Assembly (NCBI GenBank): GCA_001275005.1
Contig: JWZX01001633.1
Span: 1-10,076, forward strand
Reading direction: 5' to 3'
DNA length: 10,076 nt
DNA from: Chrysochromulina tobinii
Lineage: Eukaryota; Haptophyta; Prymnesiales; Chrysochromulinaceae
A program made the position numbers and the translations under genes. The notes beneath the pieces are model-generated. The model had not been told where the DNA came from, ran no database searches, and worked only from the letters and a program-made list of their open reading frames with translations. Each line of letters begins with the position of its first letter. The first letter of the stretch is position 1. Positions 1 to 6,514 of this stretch are shown here, piece after piece.

Positions 1-369
1 GGTCGATTGACCCACTACCCCTTTGCTATTAACTTCTCTCACAGGTGCCCCCGGTAGAGAAGCCGAGAGTATCAGCGGCGCCCTCACGCTTCACGGACGC
101 ACCGACCACATGTGAGAACAGACCTTCAAGACCTGTCACACAATAACACAAAAGGAGCCGTACTCGCGTCGAGTGCCGAACAAGTTTTACGCCTCCGCTC
201 GACGACACAGCCGCTGGCACTTGATCCTCGCGCAGACTCTCCACGAAACTTGATGCCACGAGCCGCAATAGATATGAAGAATTAATTAGGGCTCCGTTGT
301 GGGCGAACGGTCTCCTCGCTCGCCCGCTCTCGTCGATCTCCCTCGCAGCTCGCTCACCTCCGCTCGATC
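1..369. other. Probable 3' UTR and flank, no gene seen
   Basis: GC-rich to about position 300, then less so towards position 1, with an AT-rich patch at about 268-295. An open frame spans most of it on the minus strand (29-391), but the peptide has no recognisable motif. A donor-like GGAG|GTGAGC lies at about 352-359 on the minus strand, so a further exon cannot be excluded. Confidence 0.4.
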
Positions 370-443
370 TCAGGCGATCCAAAGCCCTCATCAGAGGTCA
401 TCAGAGGTCATCAGAGGTCATCAGGCGATCCAAAGCCCTCATC
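370..443 (-). repeat. 23-bp direct repeat around a 10-bp array at the 3' end of the gelsolin-like gene
   Basis: The plus-strand motif TCAGGCGATCCAAAGCCCTC begins identical 23-bp copies at 370-392 and 421-443. Three TCAGAGGTCA blocks lie between them. This is the same architecture as the introns upstream, so an eleventh intron is possible: donor GTGCGA at 447, acceptor GATGAG ending at 387, removing 61 nt and moving the stop to 354-356. Without splicing, the TGA at 439-441 ends the protein and the repeat lies in the 3' UTR. Confidence 0.6.
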
Positions 444-3400
444 GCACGCGCCGGGGCGAAGCGCCGCCCTGGGCGCCGCCCTTGGCCTTGGCGCGGAAGC
501 CAGGCGAGCCCGGCTCATTCACACCTCGCTCATTCACACCTCGCTCATTCACGAGCCTCGACTCGGCGAAGACCGGCGGCGCGGGCTTGAGCGACGGAGC
601 CCCGAGATCATCGAGATCCGAACGCTCCCGCTTCGTCATCTCGAGCTGAACTCGCGCCTTGGCCTCCTCGATTAAAATGTCATCCTCCTGCGCCTGCTCA
701 GCTAGCCGCCGCTCGGCCTGGAGTCGAATCTCCGCCTCAACCTGAGTCATCATGAGTCATCAAGAGTAATCAGGAGTAATCAGGAGTCATCAGGAGTCAT
801 CAGGAGTCATCAAGAGTCATCAGGAGTCATCAGGAGTCATCAGTGGAGTCGAATCTCCGCCTCCACCTTCTGCTGCGCCTCGACCGCTCTCCTTCGGGCG
901 AGCTCTGCTCGTTCACGAGCCTCACGCGCCATGCGCTCGGATCGGCGCGCGGCCTCATCAGCGCGATGATGGGCAGCCGCCGCGGCCGCCGCGCGCGCGC
1001 GCGCATCGCGCTCGGCCTTCCTGATGGCGGCCTCCATCGCCTCGCGCAGCGCGGCCTCCTCGCGCTCCGCCTGATGAGGGGCGCAATTCGTGGCCATCGG
1101 ATGCAATTAGAGGCCATCCGTGGCCATCAGTGGCCATCCGTGGCCATCCGTGGCCATCCGTGGCCATCCGTGGCCATCCGTGGCCATCCGTGGCCATCTG
1201 AGGGCCATCCGGGGTCATCAGCGGTCATCAAGGGCACCTCAAGCTCCCAAATCTCCCGATCCAGATCAGGGGTCATCAGCGGTCATCAAGGGCACCTCAA
1301 GCTCCCAAATCTCCCGATCCAGCTTCTTGATGCCGTCCAGCATGCCGGTCGACGCGAGCGCCGCAAGCTCTGCATGCAAGTCGGCCTTCTCGGCATTGCT
1401 CGCCTGATGAGGGAGGCAATCAGAGCTCATTAGCGAGCTCATCAGACGAGCAAGCATGCAGGTCGGCCTCTTCTCGGCATGGCTCGCCTGATGAGGGAGG
1501 CAATCAGAGCTCATTAGCGAGCTCATCAGACGAGCAAGCATGCAGGTCGGCCTCTTCTCGGCATGGCTCGCCTGATGAGGGAGGCAATCAGAGCTCATCA
1601 GACGAGCATGCAAGTCGGCCTCTTCTCGGCATGGCTCGCCTGATGAGGGAGGCAATCAGAGCTCATCAGACGAGCATGCAAGTCGGCCTCTTCTCGGCAT
1701 TGCTCGCCTGATGAGGGAGGCAATCAGAGCTCATTAGCGAGCTCATCAGACGAGCATGCAGGTCGGCCTCTTCTCGGCATGGCTCGCCTGGATCGCGCGC
1801 TCGCGGGCGGCCGTTGCGGCGCGATGGACGCGCTTCGCGGTATCGCCCATCGCCCTGCGGTAGTCCGACGCGGCCTCCCTCGCGGCGGCGGCATCCTCGG
1901 GGTCGGCGCCCTGCTCGACGTCGAAGCGGCTGTCGAGTTGAGCGAGCGGCTTAGGCGGGCCGCACCTGATGAGGGAGGCAATCAGAGCCCATCAGCAAGC
2001 TCATCAGCGAGCTCATCAGGGGGCATCAGAGGGCGGTCCGTACGTGTTCAGGAGCGGCGTCAGGTCGATGCTCTTCATCTCCGTGAGCACGACCAGAGCG
2101 AACTTGGTCCGCGCCCAATCAAGCTCCGCGCGCAAGCACTTGCCTGTGGGGAAAGGGGGCGCCGTGGTGAGCACTTGCCCGAGACGGTCAGAAAATCAGG
2201 GGCGCCGTGGTGAGCACTTGCCCGAGACGGTCAGAAAATCAGGGGCGCCATGGTGAGCACTTGCCCGAGACGGTCAGAAAATCCTTGAGCTGACCATAGC
2301 TCAGATCGGCGATCCGAGCGTCGCCTAGCCCCGCGGCGAGGTACTCGGAGAGGGCCCATGCATGCGCCTGATGAGGGACGCAATCGAGGGGGTCTTCAGA
2401 GGCAATCAGAGGCAATCAGGTACTCGGAGAGGGCCCAGGCATGCGCCTGATGAAGGGCGCAATCATCAGTGGGACTCCGTCGCAATCCGTGCCAATCAGT
2501 GGCAATCAAGGGCGTACCGAGTAGAGCGACTTGGGGATCTTCCTCTCCCAGGCATTCGAAGGGGTCACACAGCTCTGGGTCGACACGTCGATGTACGCGT
2601 TCGCGTACTTGTCGTAATTGTTGGTCACCGGCGCGAGCTCGAGCTGGGGCGGGTCCGGGAAGATGCGCCAGAATTGGTGCGTCTCGTACCTGTGGGGAAA
2701 TGGCGCCATGGTGAGCACTTGCATGCTGTCCGGGAAGATGCGCCAGAATTGGTGCGTCTCGTACCCGTCACGGTAGTGGGTGACGGGTAGGCACGCTGGC
2801 CGGCCGTGCTCGTGCACGTAGATGTGGCCAGCGACGAAGACGGCGACGCGCTCGTGCACCGGCGCGTCCTGGCCAACCTGATGAGGGATGCACTCAGAGA
2901 CTGTCAAGAGTCATCAAGGTCACTCACCCAAAGGTCATCAGTGGCAATCAGTGGCAATCGATGGCAATCAGTGGTCACTCACCCAGAGGTCATCACAGGT
3001 CATCAGAGGTCATCAGAGGTCACTCACCCAGAGGAAGATGGCGAAGCCGCTGTCAATGACGAAGACTCCTTGGCTGTCAAGGTGCGTGCGTGGAATGTAT
3101 CCTTGCGCAACGAGCTCGAGCTCGACGCCCTTGTCCTCGTCGACACGTAGCCGGAAGATCGCCTTGGGGAAGGCCTTCACGTTCCAGTCATTGCCGCCCG
3201 CTTCGGCGCGCGCCACCGACTTGTCGTAACCCAAATTATCCACACGCCTGCATGCAACCAGGGGCAGAGACTTGCATTCAGGCACTCTGGCGCAACTAGG
3301 CGCACTCGCATGCACGCACCGGTGCGACCAGCTCCCTGTGGGGAGGTACTTGCAAAAGGCGCCCGCCATGTCGTAAGTTCGCTCGTCCCCCTCTTCGTAG

Positions 3401-4308
3401 ACAGTCACCTGAAAGCAGCCATGCATGCAGAGGGCATCAGATGCCATCAGCCGCCATCAGACGCGATCAGACTCGATCAGATGCACACAGGTGCACTCAG
3501 GTGGCAATCAACGTACCTTCGACTTGCCTCGCTCGGCATGCATGGTGGCACAGACCTCCGCGGCACGCGCGCGCTCGTAGCCATTCGAGTCGCGACCATT
3601 CCACTGGAAGATCCCCTCGTCGCAGTCGAGCACGAACACGTCGCCGCTGTTCATCGAGTGTCGATGCACGTCCACCTCTGTCAACAGAACATCGTTCACC
3701 AGCCCCTTGATCCGCAGCAGCGCCGGCGGGCGCGCGAAGTGTTCCACGTGGCGGAACCCGCTCTCGGTGCCGCCCGCGAGGTACGTGAGCCCCTCCGGGA
3801 AGTACGACAGGAACAGAAGCGACTCGCAGTCCTGCACCTCGCGGTGCTGCACCGCCGCCCCATGCAGGTAGTCGTCGAGCTCAACAGTCTTGTACGCGGC
3901 GGTGCCGTACTTGTCGGCCGTCGACTGGTGGCCGATCCAAAAATGGACCGAGTATGAGAGCTTGCCCGCCTCGATCATGTACGTGTGCAGCAGGATGTAC
4001 GCGTCCGCCTCGTGGAACTGGCCGTACAGCTCGGCCGGCCACGGCACGACCCGGAACTGCTCAATGCGCCAGAGCTGCAGCCCGGGCACCTTGCCCGCCT
4101 CGCGCCACTGCGGCTCGTGCATCGATGCCTCGTGCTTGATCTTCTTCTCGAGCTCCGTCCCGAACAACGCCATGTTCGTGTCCTTCCAGTTCGGCTGCCG
4201 ATCCTTTATGCCGTATTTGAGCGGCATCTCGTACACGCTGGCGGCCTTGGCGCGCGCGTCCGCATCGGCGGACCAGGCCTCGACACTGCGTGAGATCGCC
4301 GTGAACAT
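439..4308 (-). CDS. Gelsolin/severin-family actin-binding protein with C-terminal coiled-coil tail, 11 exons
   Basis: Spliced model, minus strand, exons: 4308-3517, 3408-3350, 3247-3028, 2877-2765, 2689-2518, 2367-2265, 2143-2044, 1965-1788, 1403-1296, 1070-867, 741-439 (2352 nt, 783 residues plus TGA). Seen: gelsolin repeat 1 about residues 47-170 (PGLQLWRIEQF, FHEADAYILLHTY, HFWIG, YGTAAYKTVELDDYL), repeat 2 about 185-275 (GFRHVE, LNSGDVF-like MNSGDVFVLD, FQWNG), repeat 3 about 300-408 (PKAIFRL, VFVID, then FLW joined across an intron to VGQ, then RPACLPVTHYRDGYE). Severin and fragmin have three such repeats and cap or sever actin filaments with Ca2+; that role is inferred here. Residues about 510-720 are Glu/Arg/Ala-rich coiled coil, unusual for that family; the last part is basic and Gly/Ala-rich. 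Start: first in-frame ATG, just before the conserved N-terminus. Junctions all fit GT/GC...AG and preserve frame; intron 2 (3248-3349) is the least certain, and the 3' end may be spliced once more. Confidence 0.82.
514..558 (-). repeat. 15-bp coding tandem repeat (VNERG)
   Basis: Three near-identical 15-bp copies within exon 11, reading VNERG, VNERG, VNEPG on the coding strand. The period is a multiple of three, so the frame is kept. It lies between the coiled coil and the basic C-terminus. Confidence 0.8.
742..866 (-). repeat. Intron 10: exon-copy 5' end plus CTGATGACTC array
   Basis: 125-nt GT-AG intron. It begins GTGGAGGCGGAGATTCGACT and exon 11 begins GTTGAGGCGGAGATTCGACT; the 23-nt match has one difference. 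The remainder is a 10-bp CTGATGACTC array of about ten blocks ending in ATGATGACTCAG. Splicing joins EAQQK to VEAEIRLQAERR. Confidence 0.88.
1071..1295 (-). repeat. Intron 9 with donor duplication and 10-bp TGGCCATCCG array
   Basis: 225-nt GT-AG intron, donor GTGCCC, acceptor CCCTCATCAG, joining REIWELE to AEREEAAL in frame. A segment with the end of exon 9 and the donor is duplicated (about 1216-1266 and 1270-1320). At about 1130-1200 the plus strand has seven 10-bp TGGCCATCNG-type blocks in a row, most of them identical. Confidence 0.85.
1404..1787 (-). repeat. Intron 8, five tandem intron-like units
   Basis: 384 nt made of five units of 84, 84, 68, 68 and 80 nt in plus-strand order. Each begins GCGAGC(C/A)ATGCCGAGAAG on the coding strand and ends CCCTCATCAG, so each has its own GC donor and AG acceptor. 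The first 32 or so nt of each unit copy the start of exon 9 (GCGAGCAATGCCGAGAAG), apart from a 3-nt insertion and a few substitutions. Removing the whole array joins RERAIQ to ASNAEK in frame and keeps the coiled coil. Confidence 0.85.
1966..2043 (-). other. Intron 7
   Basis: GT-AG intron of 78 nt, phase 2, acceptor CCCTCATCAG. Its first 12 nt (GTACGGACCGCC) match the first 12 nt of exon 8 (GTGCGGCCCGCC) at 10 positions, a possible decayed duplication. The interior has CTGATG blocks about 10-12 nt apart. Confidence 0.8.
2144..2264 (-). repeat. Intron 6, GC-AG, three tandem donor copies
   Basis: GC-AG intron of 121 nt, donor GCAAGTGC, acceptor TTTCCCCACAG. Exon 7 also begins GCAAGTGC. A 43-bp unit containing the end of exon 6 (TTTCTGACCGTCTCGG) and the donor is repeated, giving donor copies at 2264, 2221 and 2178. 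Splicing from the first donor joins TVSG to KCLRAELDW in frame. Confidence 0.8.
2368..2517 (-). repeat. Intron 5 with duplicated acceptor junction
   Basis: GT-AG intron of 150 nt, donor GTACGC, phase 0. The acceptor CATCAG plus about 27 bp of following exon occurs twice, 79 bp apart (exon starts at 2446 and 2367). The downstream acceptor leads to the open exon encoding AHAWALSEYLAAGLGD. The upstream copy runs into an in-frame stop, so it would be a decoy acceptor or, if followed by a donor, a very small exon. Confidence 0.75.
2690..2764 (-). repeat. Intron 4 starting with an exact copy of the next exon
   Basis: The segment begins GTACGAGACGCACC and ends TTTCCCCACAG; exon 5 begins with the same GTACGAGACGCACC. 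The exact direct repeat is 38 bp (2653-2690 and 2728-2765, 75 bp apart). It is 75 nt long, in frame and free of stops, so unspliced RNA would encode a second copy of YETHQFWRIFPD. Splicing gives RDGYETHQFWRIFPDPP, which fits the family better than the duplicated version. Confidence 0.75.
2878..3027 (-). repeat. Intron 3 with duplicated donor junctions and 10-bp repeats
   Basis: GT-AG intron of 150 nt, donor GTGAGT, acceptor CCCTCATCAG, phase 0, joining FLW to VGQDAP within gelsolin repeat 3. The donor context TGGGTGAGTGACC occurs three times: at the true donor and twice inside. Between them are 10-bp blocks of CTGATGACCT and CTGATTGCCA type. Confidence 0.85.
3248..3349 (-). other. Putative intron 2
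   Basis: Inferred from donor GTACCT and acceptor TGCATGCAG followed by GCG. Its length, 102 nt, is a multiple of three and has no stop, so the sequence could also be retained as 34 residues. Removal joins AFCK to RVDNLGYDK. The translated insert is rich in Cys, Ser and Pro and lies where gelsolin repeats 2 and 3 are normally joined by a short linker, which favours removal. Confidence 0.55.
3409..3516 (-). other. Intron 1 with 10-bp CTGAT repeat array
   Basis: GT-AG intron, donor GTACGT and acceptor TGCTTTCAG, phase 0. It joins GKSK to VTVYEEGDE, the expected gelsolin repeat 2 sequence. The interior is a run of 10-bp blocks, each beginning CTG on the coding strand; five of them read CTGAT. 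No copy of exon sequence is seen at its ends. Confidence 0.85.
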
Positions 4309-4574
4309 GGTTACGGATCGAGCCAGCCACGCGGCGACGCTCCAAGCAGACGGCCCGAGTGCCGGATCCGGCCTGTGTGCCGAGCCCGAGTAGCCCGACT
4401 TGCTCAAAAAGCCCTTCCAAATTTGAGCGTCGTCGTGTGCGTTTCGAATCGATGGTCACGTGAAAGGGCATCATTTCGTGATTTGTTTGGACGGCCGCTT
4501 TTGGACACAAACTTTCGTTCCGTCGTCGTGTAGTATCGAGGGTGCCTGAGGCCCTTCTCCCCTCACCACCGGAA
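4309..4574. promoter_or_regulatory. Divergent promoter region
   Basis: 266 bp between the ATG of the minus-strand gelsolin-like gene and the ATG of the plus-strand protease. Both promoters and 5' leaders must lie here unless there are upstream exons. I see no TATA box or clear repeated element. The minus frame is open upstream to 4407 but has no earlier ATG, only a TTG. Confidence 0.5.
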
Positions 4575-5306
4575 ATGTCAGCCTGTCTCGGCGACATCGT
4601 CCTGACTGTCGACGATGTCGACACGCTCGTGGCACGTACTTGGCTCAACGACCAGGTCATAGCCTTCCAGCTCGAGCGTTTGCACCGCGCGATCGGCTCG
4701 CCCGCCGACCTCCTGATCCTGGAGCCCTCGCTCAGCTTCACGGCGTCCATGGTGCCCGATTCAGCGTCGCTCGGTGCGATGCTGTCGGTGCCACGGCACA
4801 AGGGCGGCGGCACGCTCGCGGACGAGCTCGCAGCTGCTTCGCTGGTCTTACTTCCCGTCAACAACAACACTGACGCCGACGTGGCCGGCGGTGGAAGCCA
4901 CTGGTCTCTGCTCGTGTACCGCCGCCGTCGCACAGGGCCCGACAGTAGCGGGCCGAGCCGATTTGAGCACTACGACAGCTGCGGCAACGCGAATGGCGCA
5001 TTCGCCAAGGACGTGGCACTCAAGCTCATCCCGCTGCTGCAGCCCGCGGATAGGGGTCCGACTCTCAAGCTCGTGAGCATGACCATACCGCAGCAGACGA
5101 ACGGCTTCGATTGCGGCGTGCATGCACTCTGCATCGCCGAGGAGCTCGTGGGCGTGCACGCGAGCTCTGGGAGCTCCGAGGCCGTCTCGGACGCGGTCAA
5201 GCGTGTCACGCCCGAGTGGGTCAAGGCGAGGCGAGAGTCTCTCCACACGGAGTTGAGCGAGTACGTGGCGACGGGCTCTGAGTGTGCAAAGTCTGTACGG
5301 GCATAG
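4575..5306 (+). CDS. SENP8: Ulp1-family cysteine protease, NEDP1/SENP8-like
   Basis: 243 residues, single exon, within the usual size range of SENP8 (a little over 200). Seen: WLNDQVIAF at residues 23-31, LLPVNNNTD at 92-100, GGGSHWSLLVY at 105-115 with catalytic His109, FEHYDSCGNAN with Asp134, and PQQTNGFDCGVHALC with oxyanion-hole Gln174 and nucleophile Cys180. The order His-Asp-Gln-Cys and the WLND, HWSLLVY and YDS motifs are those of C48 proteases, and the compact N-terminus resembles the NEDD8-specific branch that processes NEDD8 and removes it from cullins. Substrate choice (NEDD8 or SUMO) is inferred. The ATG at 4575 is chosen; the frame opens earlier at a GTG (4542) with no ATG before it. 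An insertion after the catalytic His strand (RRRRTGPDSSG) is basic and probably a surface loop. Confidence 0.87.
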   Translation: MSACLGDIVLTVDDVDTLVARTWLNDQVIAFQLERLHRAIGSPADLLILEPSLSFTASMVPDSASLGAMLSVPRHKGGGTLADELAAASLVLLPVNNNTDADVAGGGSHWSLLVYRRRRTGPDSSGPSRFEHYDSCGNANGAFAKDVALKLIPLLQPADRGPTLKLVSMTIPQQTNGFDCGVHALCIAEELVGVHASSGSSEAVSDAVKRVTPEWVKARRESLHTELSEYVATGSECAKSVRA

Positions 5307-5367
5307 CCGTGTAAGCGTAAAGTCACTCTAAACTGCCTCTCCTACAACTCAATTTCACCTAGCGTCG

Positions 5368-6273
5368 TCAAAGGACGCCCTTCCCGCTAAGGATGCTCTC
5401 GCACAAGAGAGGGAGCGCGCCGGACGCCTTGCAGATGCTCGCGCCGAGCAGCAAGCCATCCTGGCACTGCCACTTGGAGCCGACGGAGTTGTCCAGCGGG
5501 ATGCGCCGCCCGTCCCAAACCGCGCACAGCCACGGCACCGGTAGGCCACGTGGCACGGCGAGCTGTGAACAGACCCAGTCAGTAAGCCCGTCCTCGTGGG
5601 CGCCCTCGTCGGTGCAGCCCAACTCCAGAGTAGCGAAGCGCACGCGCTTGAGAAGCGCGTCGACGTCAGCGAGCTCGTCCTCGTGCTGCTGCACCGTGCT
5701 CGCAAAGCGCGCCACACAGTCGTCGAGGAGGCGCGAGAAAGGGCACCAAGCTTCACCGCCCTTGATGAGGAGAAGTTGCTTATCTTTGGACGCCGCCTTG
5801 ATGAGCTCAGTCAGGGCCGTGATACTTAGGATGGGCCTCGAAGCAGGCGTCGCACAGAGGCTGCTCTCGTACACGACCATGCCGGCGCCGCCGACGCCGA
5901 GCTGTGGGCACAGGATGCGATAGATCGCCGTTTGGCCACACGCACACGCAAGGCCTGGCGCCATCTTGTGAGGCCGAAAATACACCTCATCGACGCCATG
6001 GCACACGCATTGTGCGCACACGCGGAGCGCCCGACCAGAGCCGCATACGCCCGCAATCTGATACTCGGATGGCAGCAGATCGACCTCGTCGAGGACTGCC
6101 CGAGCTGTGAAGAGGAGTTGCGCGCAGCTCGGGCAGCGGTACTCAGTGGTGGCAGGTGGGAACGCGCCCGCGCATTTGCACGGTGGTTGCCCGGCTACCA
6201 GGACTTGCCTCTCGGCGAAATTCAAGGCAGGCATCGATCTTAGCTTCTTCGCTGCGGGAGCCGCTGCGGGCAT
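5368..6273 (-). CDS. Cys-rich putative zinc-binding protein of unknown function
   Basis: 301 residues, single exon with a true ATG and TGA. I do not recognise the family. The N-terminal third has paired cysteines: C32/C34, C47/C50 (RCPSC), C77, C86/C89/C91 (VCAQCVC), C110/C112 (ACAC) and C122. These could form two or three treble-clef or zinc-ribbon type sites. The middle (residues 150-215) looks helical, and the last part (about 230-301) has scattered Trp and Cys. No signal peptide or clear membrane segment is seen. It converges on the protease gene with 61 bp between the stop codons. Coding support comes from its length, the true ATG and the regular Cys spacing. Confidence 0.7.
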   Translation of the reverse strand: MPAAAPAAKKLRSMPALNFAERQVLVAGQPPCKCAGAFPPATTEYRCPSCAQLLFTARAVLDEVDLLPSEYQIAGVCGSGRALRVCAQCVCHGVDEVYFRPHKMAPGLACACGQTAIYRILCPQLGVGGAGMVVYESSLCATPASRPILSITALTELIKAASKDKQLLLIKGGEAWCPFSRLLDDCVARFASTVQQHEDELADVDALLKRVRFATLELGCTDEGAHEDGLTDWVCSQLAVPRGLPVPWLCAVWDGRRIPLDNSVGSKWQCQDGLLLGASICKASGALPLLCESILSGKGVL

Positions 6274-6514
6274 CGCTCCCGCGCCGTGGTGTGTGGTTTC
6301 CGCATTCCGGGACTATCTCAGCCCCCACACATGTTAACACACACATGTTCATTCATGTTAATACACACAACACGTAAGCAACAGAGCCGTGAAGAGAATA
6401 CAGTACAATACAATACAGGCCTGCCATGAGACACATGCAGACAGAGAGCTGAGAGAAAACCTGATAAAAGAAAGAGCGGCAGGCCCACACATGTTCACAG
6501 TGCTTTCACACAAT
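6274..6514. promoter_or_regulatory. Intergenic: 3' end of LRR gene and promoter of Cys-rich gene
   Basis: 241 bp between two minus-strand genes, AT-richer than its surroundings. It holds three copies of CACACATGTT (at about 6326, 6341 and 6486) and the short repeat TACAATACAATACAG. It must contain the 3' UTR of the LRR gene and the promoter of the Cys-rich gene. No specific element is recognised. Confidence 0.45.

Noticed and set aside
958-1218. Minus-strand open frame with repeated MATDGHGWPR
   Set aside because: It is a readthrough of the TGGCCATCCG array in intron 9 in another frame, not a repeat protein.
843-1433. Plus-strand open frame rich in His, Gly, Pro and Trp repeats
   Set aside because: It translates the 10-bp intron arrays and the antisense of coiled-coil exons; the repeat period of 10 is not a multiple of three, so the peptide repeats only every 30 bp.
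1130-1787. Regular repeats suggesting a CRISPR array
   Set aside because: The 10-bp blocks are contiguous without spacers, and the 68-84-bp units have conserved, not unique, interiors; the context is a eukaryotic intron.
3310-4393. Long plus-strand open frames opposite the gelsolin-like exon (3310-3957 and 3890-4393)
   Set aside because: The minus strand encodes clear gelsolin motifs over the same bases; the plus-strand peptides have no motif and result from GC-rich codon use.
4308-4407. Extended N-terminus of the gelsolin-like protein from a TTG at 4407
   Set aside because: No ATG in the extension, and similarity to the family starts after the ATG at 4308.
4542-4574. Extended start of the protease at a GTG
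   Set aside because: A GTG start is not expected for a eukaryotic nuclear gene; the ATG at 4575 keeps all conserved motifs.
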